DNA from: Bradyrhizobium yuanmingense
Lineage (GTDB): Bacteria > Pseudomonadota > Alphaproteobacteria > Rhizobiales > Xanthobacteraceae
Assembly: GCF_029167105.1 (NCBI RefSeq)
Contig: NZ_JARFML010000030.1
Span: forward strand, 30,443 to 94,442
Direction: 5' to 3'
Length of the DNA: 64,000 bases
The first letter of the stretch is position 1. The number at the start of each line of letters is the position of its first letter. Of this stretch, positions 24,094 through 33,782 are shown in pieces. The translations under genes and the position numbers were made by a program. The notes beneath the pieces were generated by a model, which was not told the origin of the DNA, did no database searches, and saw nothing but the letters and a program-made list of their open reading frames with translations.

Positions 24094-25497
24094 ATGCCCT
24101 CAGGAGCTTATTCCGTGCCGCAAGCGATCCTATCCGCGCAGAGCCGCCCCTTCCGCTCCCGTGCCGAGTTAGCCTCCATCATCATAAGCGCCTATGAGCG
24201 CATCGAGCGGGACCGGCGCCGCAATTGCTGGATCTATGTGCGGCCCATGGAAGAAGCGCTGGCTGAGGTTGATGCCCTTGTGCGACGAGCGGAAGAGGGT
24301 GAAGTCCTGCCGCTTCTTGGCGTGCCATTCGGCGTCAAGGACAATATTGACGTTGAGGCCATGCCAACGACAGCAGCCTGCCCGTCATTCCAATATAGGG
24401 CTGCCCAATCGGCCAGATGCGTCGAGAAATTGGCGGCCGCGGGTGCGATCTGTCTTGGCAAAACCAACCTGGATCAGTTCGCAACCGGACTGTCCGGCGC
24501 CCGCTCTCCCTATGGCGCCTGTTCCAGTGCGGCGAACGATCTGTATGTCTCCGGCGGTTCGAGCTCCGGCTCGGCTGCTGCCGTAGCATCCGGCCATGTT
24601 GCCTTCGCTCTCGGCACAGATACCGGCGGCTCAGGCCGGATTCCCGCAGGTTTCAACGGAATCGTCGGGATCAAGCCAACCGTCGGCCTCGTCTCGTCCC
24701 GGGGACTTGTGCCGAACTGTCCGACCCTCGATTGTCCCTCGATCTTCTGCAATTCCATTGCCGAGGGTCGAATTCTGCTCGGGTTGATCGAAGGATTCGA
24801 CGACAGCGATCCCTATAGCCGTCAACGGATTGCCTCGTCCTCCCCATCTCCTCGCAAATTCCGGTTCGGCCAGGTCCCTGTCGATCATCTCAATTCATTC
24901 GGCATGCCGGAATGCGATGACCTTTACAGGCAGGCCTGCACGAGGTTTTCGGGACTGGGAGGTCAAGCCAGGACAATTGACTTCGCGCCTTTCGCCGAAG
25001 CCGGTGAAATGCTCTTTTCAGGGCCTTGGATTGCCGAACGTCATGCGGCGATCAGCAAGCTCCTGGACGTCGATCATGGAGACCTGCTTGACGTCATCCG
25101 CAACGTGCTGAGCGGAGCTGCCCGGTTTTCCGCCGCAGATGCGTTCGCCGCGCAACATCGACTTTTGAAGCTGCGACGCCAGATCCACGCGCTTTTCGAG
25201 GAGATCGACGTCCTGGTGGTGCCGACCGCGCCACGCCCTTTCACGATCGCGGAGATGATGGAAGATCCCATCACGCTCAACAACCGCCTCGGTTACTACT
25301 CCTATTTTGCCAATCTCGTGGACTTGTGCGCGGTGTCGGTTCCCAACGCAACGCTCGGCAACGGCATGCCGATGGGTATCACTTTGCTGGCGCCTGCGTG
25401 GCGCGACCATGTTGTTCTCGACTTTGCCGAACGATGGCTGCCCGATGCGAAGGCCGGACTGTTCGATCTAAAGGAATATCCGAAGGCCGCCTCCTAG
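24094..25497 (+). CDS. Allophanate-hydrolase-like amidase
   Basis: Amidase-signature hydrolase of 467 residues. The catalytic triad is visible: Lys in FGVKDNIDVE, cis-Ser in SGGSSSGSAAAVA and the nucleophile Ser in TDTGGSGRIPAGF. KDNIDVEAMPTTAACPSF and GKTNLDQFATGLSG resemble AtzF/allophanate hydrolase amidase domains, which convert allophanate to ammonia and CO2. The separate C-terminal domain of allophanate hydrolases is missing. ATG 24094 is used; upstream in-frame sequence covers the tRNA-like fragment. It overlaps the convergent Crp gene by 4 bp, and an ABC transporter lies beyond. No urea carboxylase or carboxyguanidine deiminase is present, so the true substrate may be another carbamoyl or amide compound. 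Confidence 0.82.
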   Translation: MPSGAYSVPQAILSAQSRPFRSRAELASIIISAYERIERDRRRNCWIYVRPMEEALAEVDALVRRAEEGEVLPLLGVPFGVKDNIDVEAMPTTAACPSFQYRAAQSARCVEKLAAAGAICLGKTNLDQFATGLSGARSPYGACSSAANDLYVSGGSSSGSAAAVASGHVAFALGTDTGGSGRIPAGFNGIVGIKPTVGLVSSRGLVPNCPTLDCPSIFCNSIAEGRILLGLIEGFDDSDPYSRQRIASSSPSPRKFRFGQVPVDHLNSFGMPECDDLYRQACTRFSGLGGQARTIDFAPFAEAGEMLFSGPWIAERHAAISKLLDVDHGDLLDVIRNVLSGAARFSAADAFAAQHRLLKLRRQIHALFEEIDVLVVPTAPRPFTIAEMMEDPITLNNRLGYYSYFANLVDLCAVSVPNATLGNGMPMGITLLAPAWRDHVVLDFAERWLPDAKAGLFDLKEYPKAAS

Positions 25498-26219
25498 ACG
25501 ACTTCGAGATCGAGAGCGCGCAGATTGAGGATCACAATCAGGCCCCGGTGATAACGGATGACGCCTCTTGCCTGCATGCGGGAAAGCTGCACTGTCACCC
25601 ATTGGCGGGTTGAGCCGATCAGATTGGCGAGATCACCATGCGTGAACGGGATCCCGATCACGATCTCGCGGCCCTGCTGCGAACCGTAGATCTTCGAGAG
25701 GAAGACCAACAGACGATGCAGCCGCTCGGTCACCGAGCGGGTCCCCAGCATTTGCGCCATGGCCGAGTAGCACCGTGCCTTGAAGGCGAGCGCATCCAGC
25801 AGCGCGACTGCGATACTTGCCGATTGAAGCGCCAGCGCGCGCAGGGCGGGGCCGGGCAAGAACGTCACTCGGCTTCGTTCCACTGCAACCGAAGACCATA
25901 CGTGGGCACCAGTACCGAACAGATCGGGGCCGCCGACGAAATTGCCGGCGAACCAGTAGGCCAGCGTCACCTCGCGCCCGGAAGGCGCCGCGTAGTAGCT
26001 GCGAATACGCCCCTCTTCGATCAGATAAATGCCGTTCTGCAGATCGCCCTGACGCCAGACATGCTTGCCTGCCTGCAGAACCTCCTCGCGGCCGATGGCG
26101 AGGACACGACGCCGGTCAGCCTCACACAACGGATCCAACAAGCTCGGCAGCGACCCGACCAGAGCATCCGATCCCGCCAGCATGATGCCGGTCGCATTCC
26201 CGAGACTTGCCGCTGACAT
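25494..26219 (-). CDS. Crp/Fnr family transcriptional regulator
   Basis: Protein of 241 residues from ATG 26219, with GGGGAG about 8 bases upstream. An N-terminal cyclic-nucleotide-binding-like beta barrel (VLQAGKHVWRQGDLQNGIYL, then GRIRSYYAAPSGREVTLAYW) is followed by a dimer helix and a C-terminal winged helix with the recognition block FTHGDLANLIGSTRQWVTVQ. No Fnr-type cysteine cluster is present, so oxygen sensing by Fe-S is unlikely. It lies beside the ABC operon on the same strand and tail to tail with the amidase, so it probably controls this uptake locus. The effector is unknown. Confidence 0.88.
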   Translation of the reverse strand: MSAASLGNATGIMLAGSDALVGSLPSLLDPLCEADRRRVLAIGREEVLQAGKHVWRQGDLQNGIYLIEEGRIRSYYAAPSGREVTLAYWFAGNFVGGPDLFGTGAHVWSSVAVERSRVTFLPGPALRALALQSASIAVALLDALAFKARCYSAMAQMLGTRSVTERLHRLLVFLSKIYGSQQGREIVIGIPFTHGDLANLIGSTRQWVTVQLSRMQARGVIRYHRGLIVILNLRALDLEVV

Positions 26220-26287
26220 CTGCTCGCTCCCCTGCCGCCGCAGGGGAAAGCCATTCAAGAGCCATGCCAGAACATATCGTCAGGCGC

Positions 26288-27154
26288 CTACGTCTTGATT
26301 TCCATCTGCTCGAAGGCCCTGCGGCCTTCCGAGCGGATCAGGTCAAGGCAATCCCGCTTGAGGGCGAGATAGGCGGCCTCCGCGACGATGGCGCTGGTGC
26401 GCGGCCGCGGCAGGCTCACCTGAAGATCCCTGAGGATGCGGCCAGGTCCGGCGCTCATGATCAGCACACGGTCAGAGAGAAGGATCGCTTCATCGATGTC
26501 GTGCGTGACGAAGACGATTGTTGCATTGATCCGCTCGCGGAGCTCGAGCAGATTGTCCTGCATGACCGCCCGGGTCTGCGCATCCAGCGCTCCGAACGGC
26601 TCGTCCATCAACAGGACACTCGGCTGATTGGCAAGAGCACGGGCAATCGCAACCCGCTGCTGCATGCCCCCGGATAGCGTGTGCGGATAGGCCGACGCGA
26701 ATCTGGTCAGGCCGATCATCTCGATGAGGCCGTCGGCAATCCGCAGCGCCTCCGCTTTCGGCTTGCCGAGGGCGCGGGGCCCGTGCGCGATATTCCGGCG
26801 CACCGATTTCCACGGAAACAGATGTGGCTGCTGGAAGACCATTCCGATCTCGGGCCGTGGCTTGCGCATTGCTTCGCCGGCCATAAGCACCTGGCCTCCG
26901 AACGGCCGCTCGAGGCCGGCCATTGCATTCAGCAGCGTGGACTTGCCGCAGCCGGATGGACCGACGATCGAGACGAATTCCCCCTGGGCTACTGCCAGGG
27001 ATACGCGGTCGACTGCGATGACCTGCCCGCTCGGCGCATCGAAGACGATGCTCAAATCCTCGACCCGGATGATCGCCTGACGCGCCGCGGCGGACGGCGG
27101 GTACGTATCCACGAGCCTGAGCGGCTGGTCTGGACGAAGCAGGCTAGGGGTCAT
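26288..27154 (-). CDS. ABC transporter ATPase, nitrate/sulfonate/taurine type
   Basis: ATP-binding subunit of 288 residues. Walker A is GPSGCGKSTLL, the Q loop is VFQQPHLFPW, the signature LSGGMQQRVAIARAL, Walker B VLLMDEPFGALD and the switch His FVTHDIDEA. FPWKSVRRNIAHGPRALGKP is typical of the SsuB/TauB/NrtD group. The ATG at 27154 overlaps the permease stop (ATGA). The operon order is binding protein, permease, ATPase, all with 4-bp overlaps. Confidence 0.93.
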   Translation of the reverse strand: MTPSLLRPDQPLRLVDTYPPSAAARQAIIRVEDLSIVFDAPSGQVIAVDRVSLAVAQGEFVSIVGPSGCGKSTLLNAMAGLERPFGGQVLMAGEAMRKPRPEIGMVFQQPHLFPWKSVRRNIAHGPRALGKPKAEALRIADGLIEMIGLTRFASAYPHTLSGGMQQRVAIARALANQPSVLLMDEPFGALDAQTRAVMQDNLLELRERINATIVFVTHDIDEAILLSDRVLIMSAGPGRILRDLQVSLPRPRTSAIVAEAAYLALKRDCLDLIRSEGRRAFEQMEIKT

Positions 27155-27924
27155 CGCCACCACACGGCACGTTCGGCAAGAATCGCGAAGGAACGGTCGG
27201 CGACGAAGGAAAGCAGTCCGAGAGCCGCCAGCCCGCCCATGACCTGACCGGTTTGCATGTTCTGTTGCGCAATTTCGATACGATAAACGATACCGGCGAA
27301 CGCTCCTGCCAACTCGGCGGCGACCAGCGTGTAGAAGGAGATGCTCACCGCGGTTCGAAGACCGACCGTGATATAGGGCAGCGCGCCAAGAAGGACGATC
27401 TCCGACAGCATCTGCGGTTGCGGCGTGCCGAGCATCTGGGCGGCTCGGATAAGTCCGCGGTCCACTTTCTGCACCCCGATGTGGGTCGCGAGCCATACCG
27501 TGAAGAACACGCCCCAAACGACCAGGAAAAGCTTGCCTGTTTCCGAGAGGCCAAACCAAAGGATGACGATCGGCACGAAGGCTATGGGAGGAATTGGGCG
27601 AAGGATGTGAAACAAGGGCGAAAGCAGGCTGGACACCAGCCGAAACCGGCCGGTCAGGATGCCGAGCACGATTCCGCCCGCGGCCCCGATGGCAAATCCC
27701 GCGGCCACGCGCGCGAGGCTCGCCATCAGGTCGGCGAAGAATTGTCCGCTGCGAATCCATTCGAGAACGGCAACGGCGACGGTCGATGGCGGCGGAAACA
27801 GCACGGTGTTCACGATGCCGGAGCGCGCAACCAGTTCCCACATGCCTGTGAAGGCGGGCACGGAGAGGACGGCGACCAGTACGCTCAGCCGTTCGGTCGC
27901 GCTGCTGCGTCTGCCGACGCTCAC
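27151..27924 (-). CDS. ABC transporter permease, nitrate/sulfonate/taurine type
   Basis: Inner-membrane permease of 257 residues with about six helices. The BPD_transp_1 EAA-like loop is AAQMLGTPQPQMLSEIVLLG, and the segment PLFHILRPIPPIAFVPIVIL is characteristic of SsuC/TauC relatives. It overlaps the binding-protein stop and the ATPase start by 4 bp each, so the three are translationally coupled. Confidence 0.93.
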   Translation of the reverse strand: MSVGRRSSATERLSVLVAVLSVPAFTGMWELVARSGIVNTVLFPPPSTVAVAVLEWIRSGQFFADLMASLARVAAGFAIGAAGGIVLGILTGRFRLVSSLLSPLFHILRPIPPIAFVPIVILWFGLSETGKLFLVVWGVFFTVWLATHIGVQKVDRGLIRAAQMLGTPQPQMLSEIVLLGALPYITVGLRTAVSISFYTLVAAELAGAFAGIVYRIEIAQQNMQTGQVMGGLAALGLLSFVADRSFAILAERAVWWR

Positions 27925-28919
27925 GGGCGTGCCCCCAGCGTGACGCGAGCTGGATCGAGCGCCTTCAGCGGCGCCGTCACCAGGACTTTCGTGAAATCGG
28001 GCATGCTCGCTCCAGGGGGATGATTGCCGGTCTCGAGCCGCCAGGCGGCATGGGTTTTCAGAGTCGTGAGAATCCTGTCGTCGAGGCGCACATGGTAGAC
28101 GTAGTCCGTCCAGATCGACGCCAATTCATCGCGTTTCATCCCCGTCGCCGCTGCGATGACGTCGATTGCTTCACCCGGATTCGCCTTGAGCCAGCCTTCG
28201 GCTTCGATGAGGGACGCCAGGAACTTGCTGACGATCGCCGGGTTGGCGGCGAGGTAAGACTGCGTCACGACGATATTGAAGGTCTCCGAGTAGAGACCTT
28301 TGGTATCAAGCGGGATCGCGCCTTCGCCGAGAGCCTTCTTCGCATTCGCGACGTGCGGCTCCCAGGTGTCGAATGCGTCGATGCTGCCGGCCGCCATGGC
28401 AGGGAGCATCTCCTGCGGCCGCAGGTTGACAAGCGTCACGTCCTTCGACGTCAGGCCCGCCGCTTTCAACAGAACCGAGGTGTAGACCTCGCTGCCGGTT
28501 CCGGCCGTGAAGGCTATTCGCTTTCCACGCAGATCGGCCTTCGTCTTGATCCCGGCAGAAGCTGCGGTCATGGTCTTGAGATCCGAATATTCCATCCCCG
28601 CCACGAAGGCGATCGGCTGTTGCGCCATCGCGGCCGCCGTGACCGGCGCCTCGGCTGTTGTCGCGAAATCCGCCCCTCCCCCAAGCACCGTATCGAGGCA
28701 CTGCTTCCCGCTGGTGAAATTGGAGACCGAGATGTCGAGCCCGTGCTTGGCGAAAAGGCCCTTCGCATTGGCAACGATCGCCAGTCCCGAGATCGGCCCA
28801 AGATTCTGGGCGAGCCGCGCCTTCAGCAATTCCTCGGCCGTCGCGCGCTCGGACGGCGCAAACAGGAAGGACGCAGATAGCACGAACACGGCGAAGCGAA
28901 GAGCAGTTGTTGATCGCAT
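27921..28919 (-). CDS. ABC transporter substrate-binding protein, NMT1/SsuA-like
   Basis: Periplasmic protein of 332 residues. ATG 28919 is chosen for AGGAG 7 bases upstream; the signal peptide is RFAVFVLSASFLFAPSERATA. The NMT1/THI5-like fold shows in the ARLAQNLGPISGLAIVANAK start, FAKHGLDISVSNFTSGKQCL, ADFATTAEAPV and the hinge DLRGKRIAFTAGTGSEVYTS. Ligands of this group include sulfonates, nitrate, pyrimidines, guanidine and urea derivatives. The neighbouring amidase points towards an amide or carbamoyl nitrogen source, but that is inference. Confidence 0.9.
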   Translation of the reverse strand: MRSTTALRFAVFVLSASFLFAPSERATAEELLKARLAQNLGPISGLAIVANAKGLFAKHGLDISVSNFTSGKQCLDTVLGGGADFATTAEAPVTAAAMAQQPIAFVAGMEYSDLKTMTAASAGIKTKADLRGKRIAFTAGTGSEVYTSVLLKAAGLTSKDVTLVNLRPQEMLPAMAAGSIDAFDTWEPHVANAKKALGEGAIPLDTKGLYSETFNIVVTQSYLAANPAIVSKFLASLIEAEGWLKANPGEAIDVIAAATGMKRDELASIWTDYVYHVRLDDRILTTLKTHAAWRLETGNHPPGASMPDFTKVLVTAPLKALDPARVTLGARP

Positions 28920-29122
28920 GCCAAACTCCTGTGATGCCGGCGACCGGAGGTGATCGGCCTTAACGATAGGATCGTCCGAAGATGGGAGACCATGAAGCAA
29001 TTAATCGACAAGGTCCGCTATCCACTTTTTGCGCAAGCAAACAGCAAGCTGCTCACGCCTTGGGCGCAGCATAGCCTGCCGCAATAGCACTCTGCTGGCT
29101 TTCGCCAAGTCCCGGTCCCGAT

Positions 29123-30082
29123 TCAATCAGAACCGATCGGGCTTTCGGTACCGTTGCGTGCGCGGCGAAACCAGGCCCATGTCTGCCGCGTCACTGCGAT
29201 GTAGCCCGGGCCCCGATAGACGATCCGATCGGCGACGATCCGGTTCAGTTTCGGCAACGCATGGAAAGGAATTGAAGGATAGGCATGGTGTTCGACATGA
29301 TAGGGCATGTTCCATGCGAACCAGCGCACGAACATGGCGGTATAGGTGGTGCGGGTGTTCTGGAAGGCGCTGCGCGTGCGATCGCAGCCGGTGTGTTCGG
29401 CAAGCAGATACGGACGCAGAAACAATTGACCGACGATCAAGGGGACGACCCAGACCCACAACAGGATCAAGGTGTGCAACGCGACCGATGCCAGCAACAG
29501 CGCGACATAGCCTGCCAGATGGAGACGCGCTTCTGTCACGACAATGTGGCGTTTGCTTTCGGGAATCCAGGGTGACGTGGCGTTGCCGGTCAACGCATGG
29601 CGAAGCATCAGCCCCACCCGAAAGGCAACCTGCCGCAAGCCGCTGTAGACGATCACCAGTTGCGCGTCCGAGCTCGGAATCGGAACCGACAGCAGTTCCG
29701 GATCCCTCTTTGGATCCTGCGTATACCGATGATGATCCCAGTGGAATAAGCAGTAATATTCGTAAGGCAAGCCGACCGCGAACGAGGAGAGATGACCGAA
29801 GGCGAGATTGAGCGCCCGGCTGCGAAACGCCGTCTTGTGCGCGGTCTCGTGGACCACCATGAACAGGAATGCGACAAAGTAGCCTTGGACGACCACCAGC
29901 GGCAACGCCCAGACGATTCCGTATCGCGATGAGACCAGCCAGATCAACGCGCCGACAACGACGATGATGCCGTAGTGGCTGGCCGCGCGGATCAGACCCT
30001 GCCAATCGGACCGCACCGACAACTCGCGCAGCATGGCCGGAGTCAGCGGCTTCTCTCCGGTGGCAGTGATGGCATTGCTCAT
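29123..30082 (-). CDS. Membrane fatty acid desaturase
   Basis: Membrane diiron enzyme of 319 residues from ATG 30082. The three histidine boxes are HETAHKT, HWDHHRYTQD and HVEHHAYP, with about four membrane helices between them. Such enzymes add double bonds to acyl lipids or hydroxylate related chains. Acyl-lipid desaturase or beta-carotene-hydroxylase-like roles cannot be separated by eye. The upstream start at 30154 would add a charged 24-residue stretch without support. It stands alone after the ABC operon. Confidence 0.85.
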   Translation of the reverse strand: MSNAITATGEKPLTPAMLRELSVRSDWQGLIRAASHYGIIVVVGALIWLVSSRYGIVWALPLVVVQGYFVAFLFMVVHETAHKTAFRSRALNLAFGHLSSFAVGLPYEYYCLFHWDHHRYTQDPKRDPELLSVPIPSSDAQLVIVYSGLRQVAFRVGLMLRHALTGNATSPWIPESKRHIVVTEARLHLAGYVALLLASVALHTLILLWVWVVPLIVGQLFLRPYLLAEHTGCDRTRSAFQNTRTTYTAMFVRWFAWNMPYHVEHHAYPSIPFHALPKLNRIVADRIVYRGPGYIAVTRQTWAWFRRARNGTESPIGSD

Positions 30083-30378
30083 GATCGTGGTCGCCTCTTT
30101 TTCGGAATCGCACACCTGACCGTCCTCGTACGGACGCTGGAATTGGCCAAGCACAGGCCGACCCTAGAAAGCGTGGCCGCAATGCAGAAGCAATTTATTT
30201 CGCCGGCGTTGGCTCGCCCGGCATCCCTGGACTGACACTCTCCTCGCCAGCCTTCGCAAACCAAGTCTGCGCAAGGCTGGAGCGCCGAAGCCCGCAGGGC
30301 GAAGGTGGACCCGGTGCCGTTTGCTTCGGCTCGGCAAGCCTGCCGGGGCAAGCTTCTCCTGCGCCCTCCGCCGCCGCT

Positions 30379-31332
30379 TCACCCCACCAGCTTCCACTTC
30401 CCATCCCCGGTCCGCTTCAACGCGGGGTCGCTCACCCGCACGTGCTCGGCGAGGAAATCGATGAACGCGCGCACGCGTGCCGGGAGTGGGGCGGTGTGGC
30501 CGACATAGACGGCGTGGATGTCTTCGCGGTCGCCGGGATTGTAGCCTTGCAGCACCGGGACGAGGCGGCCGGATTCGATGTCGGGGCCAATGTGGAAGAG
30601 CGCGAGGCGCGCGAGACCGACACCGCCGAGGCACAGGCGGCGGGCGGCTTCGCCGTCGCTTGCGCGCGCGACCGGCGGGGGCAGGGCCTCCTCGGCGTGG
30701 TCGCCACGCCTGAACGGCCAGCCGCGGATGCTGCGTGGAAAGGTCCAGCCGATGCCGCGGTGGTCGGCGAGATCGGCCGGAATCTTCGGCATGCCGCAAC
30801 GGGCGAGATAATCCGGCGCGCCGACCACGACCATGCGGCTGGTGCCGAGCTTTCGCGCGACCAGCCGCGAGGCGCGCAGCGGACCGACGCGGATGGCGAC
30901 GTCAGCGCGCTCCTGCATCAGGTCGATCACCGTATCGGTCAGCACGAGATCGAGCGTGACGTCGGGATGCTGCGTCAGAAACCGCGGGATCAAGGGCATC
31001 ATATGCAGCATGCCGAAGGGGATGTTGCAGTTGACCGTGAGGCGGCCGCGCGGTGCCGCGCCCGAGGCCGCCTCGCGCTCGGCCTCCTCCATCTCGGCGA
31101 GGATGCGCAACGATCGCTCGTAGAAGGCCTGGCCTTCCGCCGTCAGCGTCAGCTTGCGCGTGGTGCGATTGACGAGCCGCGCGCCGAGGCGCGCCTCCAG
31201 ACGCGAGATCAGCTTGCTGACGCCCGATGGCGTCAGGCGCAGCTTTCGCGCGGCCTGGGTGAAGCCGCCGAGGTCCACGACGCGGACGAAGACCTCCATC
31301 TCGGCCGAGCGGTTGGTGTCGAAACGGGCCAT
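30379..31332 (-). CDS. LysR family transcriptional regulator
   Basis: Protein of 317 residues with an N-terminal winged helix (MEVFVRVVDLGGFTQAARKL, then LTPSGVSKLISRLEARLGAR) and a C-terminal periplasmic-binding-like effector domain (RGRLTVNCNIPFGMLHMMPL). It is divergent from the MFS exporter gene 98 bp away, the usual LysR layout, and so probably controls the exporter and the aldo/keto reductase. ATG 31332 is used; Met12 is also possible. Confidence 0.92.
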   Translation of the reverse strand: MARFDTNRSAEMEVFVRVVDLGGFTQAARKLRLTPSGVSKLISRLEARLGARLVNRTTRKLTLTAEGQAFYERSLRILAEMEEAEREAASGAAPRGRLTVNCNIPFGMLHMMPLIPRFLTQHPDVTLDLVLTDTVIDLMQERADVAIRVGPLRASRLVARKLGTSRMVVVGAPDYLARCGMPKIPADLADHRGIGWTFPRSIRGWPFRRGDHAEEALPPPVARASDGEAARRLCLGGVGLARLALFHIGPDIESGRLVPVLQGYNPGDREDIHAVYVGHTAPLPARVRAFIDFLAEHVRVSDPALKRTGDGKWKLVG

Positions 31333-31430
31333 GTTGAATTCACGTCACAAATGATTGTATTGCGGACATTCTAATGGTTTGGCGGCAGCGCCGCTATCTG
31401 CGTGGCTCGTCTCATCCCTTGGAGCAACGC

Positions 31431-32612
31431 ATGCCTCCTGCCGTCCTCGCGCTCACCGCCGGTGCCTTCGGCATCGGCACCACCGAATTCATCATCATGG
31501 GCTTGCTGCTGCAGGTCGCCGCCGACATGCACGTCTCGGTGCCGGTCGCGGGCCTGCTCATCTCCGGCTATGCGCTCGGTGTGTTCGTGGGGGCGCCGGT
31601 CCTCACATTGGCGACGCGCAAAATGCCGCGGAAAACCGTGCTGCTGGCGCTGATGGCGATCTTCACGCTCGGCAATGCCGCTTGCGCGCTCGCGCCCACT
31701 TACGAATTGCTGATGGCCGCGCGGGTGCTGACCTCGCTCGCGCACGGCACGTTCTTCGGCGTCGGCTCGGTGGTGGCCACCAGCCTCGTCGCCGAGGACA
31801 AGCGTGCCTCTGCGATCGCCACCATGTTCATCGGCCTGACGGTCGCGACGCTCCTGGGCGTGCCTTTCGGTGCCTGGCTCGGCCTGATGCTCGGCTGGCG
31901 CGCGGCGTTCTGGGCGGTGACTGTCATCGGCGTGATCGCGTTCGCGGTCGTCGCCGCGCTCGTCCCCGGCCATGTCGGCGATGGCGACAAGCCGATCTCG
32001 CTTGCCGAGGAAGTGGCCGTGCTCGGCCGTCCGCAGGTGCTGCTCGGTCTTGCCATGACCGTGTTCGGCTTCGCCGGCCTGTTCGTCGTCTTCACCTATA
32101 TCCAGCCGATCCTGACGCGCTTCACCGGCTTTTCGGAGGCTGCAGTCTCGCCGATCCTGCTGGTGTTCGGCGTCGGCCTTGGGATCGGCAATATCGCCGG
32201 CGGCAAGCTTGCGGACCGCGGCCTCGCACGGGCCCTGACCGGCACGCTTGCCGCGCTTGCGATCGTGCTGCTCGGCCTGGCGGCCGTGCTGTCGATCAAG
32301 ATCCTGTCCGTCGCGCTGATCCTGCTACTCGGCACCGCCGCCTTCGCGACCGTCGCGCCGCTTCAGCTTCGCGTGCTGGAAGCCGCAGGTCCCAGCGGCC
32401 GGACGCTCGCCTCCAGCCTCAACATCGCCGCGTTCAATCTCGGCAACGCACTCGGCGCCTGGGTCGGCGGCGTCACCATCGACCGCGGGCTCGGCCTTTC
32501 GGCGCTGCCGCTGGTCGCGGCCGGCATCACCGCCATCGGCCTCGTTCTGGCGCTGTGGAGTCTCCGGCTCGATCGCGCGCCGGCCACCGTCGCGGCGTGC
32601 CCGGCGGAATAG
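31431..32612 (+). CDS. MFS exporter, DHA1 (AraJ/YdhP-like)
   Basis: Inner-membrane transporter of 393 residues with 12 predicted helices. The N-terminus is LALTAGAFGIGTTEFIIMGL, the classic opening of AraJ/YdhP-type DHA1 exporters, with GYALGVFVGAPVLTLATRKM at loop 2-3. ATG 31431 has GGAG 7 bases upstream; the longer frame overlaps the LysR promoter. It lies 10 bp before the aldo/keto reductase gene, likely one operon. Likely cargo is a drug, sugar or small aldehyde-derived compound, not determined. Confidence 0.9.
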   Translation: MPPAVLALTAGAFGIGTTEFIIMGLLLQVAADMHVSVPVAGLLISGYALGVFVGAPVLTLATRKMPRKTVLLALMAIFTLGNAACALAPTYELLMAARVLTSLAHGTFFGVGSVVATSLVAEDKRASAIATMFIGLTVATLLGVPFGAWLGLMLGWRAAFWAVTVIGVIAFAVVAALVPGHVGDGDKPISLAEEVAVLGRPQVLLGLAMTVFGFAGLFVVFTYIQPILTRFTGFSEAAVSPILLVFGVGLGIGNIAGGKLADRGLARALTGTLAALAIVLLGLAAVLSIKILSVALILLLGTAAFATVAPLQLRVLEAAGPSGRTLASSLNIAAFNLGNALGAWVGGVTIDRGLGLSALPLVAAGITAIGLVLALWSLRLDRAPATVAACPAE

Positions 32613-32622
32613 GAGAGCGATC

Positions 32623-33657
32623 ATGGAATACCGCAATCTCGGCGCTTCCGGGCTCAAAGTCCCCGTTCTCAGCTTCGGCACCGGCACGTTCGGCGGACAA
32701 GGTCCGCTGTTCTCCGCCTGGGGCCGCAGCGGCACTGATGAAGCCCGCAGGCTCGTCGATATCTGCCTCGATGCCGGCGTCAATCTGTTCGACAGCGCCG
32801 ATGTCTATTCGAACGGCGCCTCCGAGGAGATCCTCGGCGCCGCGATCAAGGGGCGCCGCGACAAGGTGCTGATCTCGACCAAGATGGGCCTGCCGATGGG
32901 CGAGGGTCCGCTCGATGCCGGCTCGTCGCGGCAGCGGCTGCCTGCCTCGGTCGATGCGGCGCTGCGACGGCTCGGCACTGACCATATCGATCTGCTTCAG
33001 CTCCACGCCTTCGACGCGTTCACGCCGATCGAGGAGGTGCTGTCCACGCTCGATATGCTCGTGCGCGCCGGCAAGCTGCGCTATGTCGGCGTCTCGAATT
33101 TCGCCGGCTGGCAGCTGATGAAGTCGCTCGCGATCGCGGACCGGCATGGCTGGCCGCGCTATGTCGCGCACCAGGTCTATTACTCGCTGCTCGGGCGCGA
33201 CTATGAATGGGAGCTGATGCCGCTCGCGCGCGATCAGGGCGTCGGCGCACTGGTCTGGAGCCCGCTGGGCTGGGGCAGGCTCACCGGAAAGATCCGGCGC
33301 GGCCAGCCGCTGCCGCAAGGAAGCCGCCTGCATGCCACCGCACAGTTCGGTCCGCCCGTGGACGACGCGCGCCTCTACGCCGTCGTTGACGTGCTCGATG
33401 CGATTGCTGCGGAGACCGCTCGGACCGTGCCGCAGGTCGCGATTGCCTGGCTGCTGTCGCGTCCCACGGTCTCCTCCGTGATCATCGGGGCGCGCGACGA
33501 GGCGCAGCTGCGCGACAATCTCGGCGCCGTGGGGTGGTCGCTGAGCGCGGACCAGATCAAGCGGCTTGATGAGGTCAGCGCGGTGATGCCGCCCTATCCG
33601 TACTATCCCTATCGCATCCAGGAGGGCTTTGCGCGGATCAATCCACTGCCGGTGTAG
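32623..33657 (+). CDS. Aldo/keto reductase
   Basis: NAD(P)H-dependent carbonyl reductase of 344 residues with a TIM-barrel fold. The catalytic tetrad is seen as Asp and Tyr in NLFDSADVYSNG, Lys in LISTKMG and His in LLQLHAFD. The cofactor end is SSVIIGARDEAQLRDNL. It resembles the YdjG/GSP69-like bacterial subfamily. It is cotranscribed with the exporter, suggesting a detoxify-and-export pair under the LysR regulator. Confidence 0.93.
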   Translation: MEYRNLGASGLKVPVLSFGTGTFGGQGPLFSAWGRSGTDEARRLVDICLDAGVNLFDSADVYSNGASEEILGAAIKGRRDKVLISTKMGLPMGEGPLDAGSSRQRLPASVDAALRRLGTDHIDLLQLHAFDAFTPIEEVLSTLDMLVRAGKLRYVGVSNFAGWQLMKSLAIADRHGWPRYVAHQVYYSLLGRDYEWELMPLARDQGVGALVWSPLGWGRLTGKIRRGQPLPQGSRLHATAQFGPPVDDARLYAVVDVLDAIAAETARTVPQVAIAWLLSRPTVSSVIIGARDEAQLRDNLGAVGWSLSADQIKRLDEVSAVMPPYPYYPYRIQEGFARINPLPV

Positions 33658-33782
33658 GAGCTCGCTCATAGAAGGGGCTGCGATTGCGACAGAGCGTCGC
33701 GACAATGCGCCATGCAGAATCGCACCTGTACAGGGTCGCGCGTCGTCCCTAACCTCCGCCGCGCAATTTTAGGAGATGCGGC

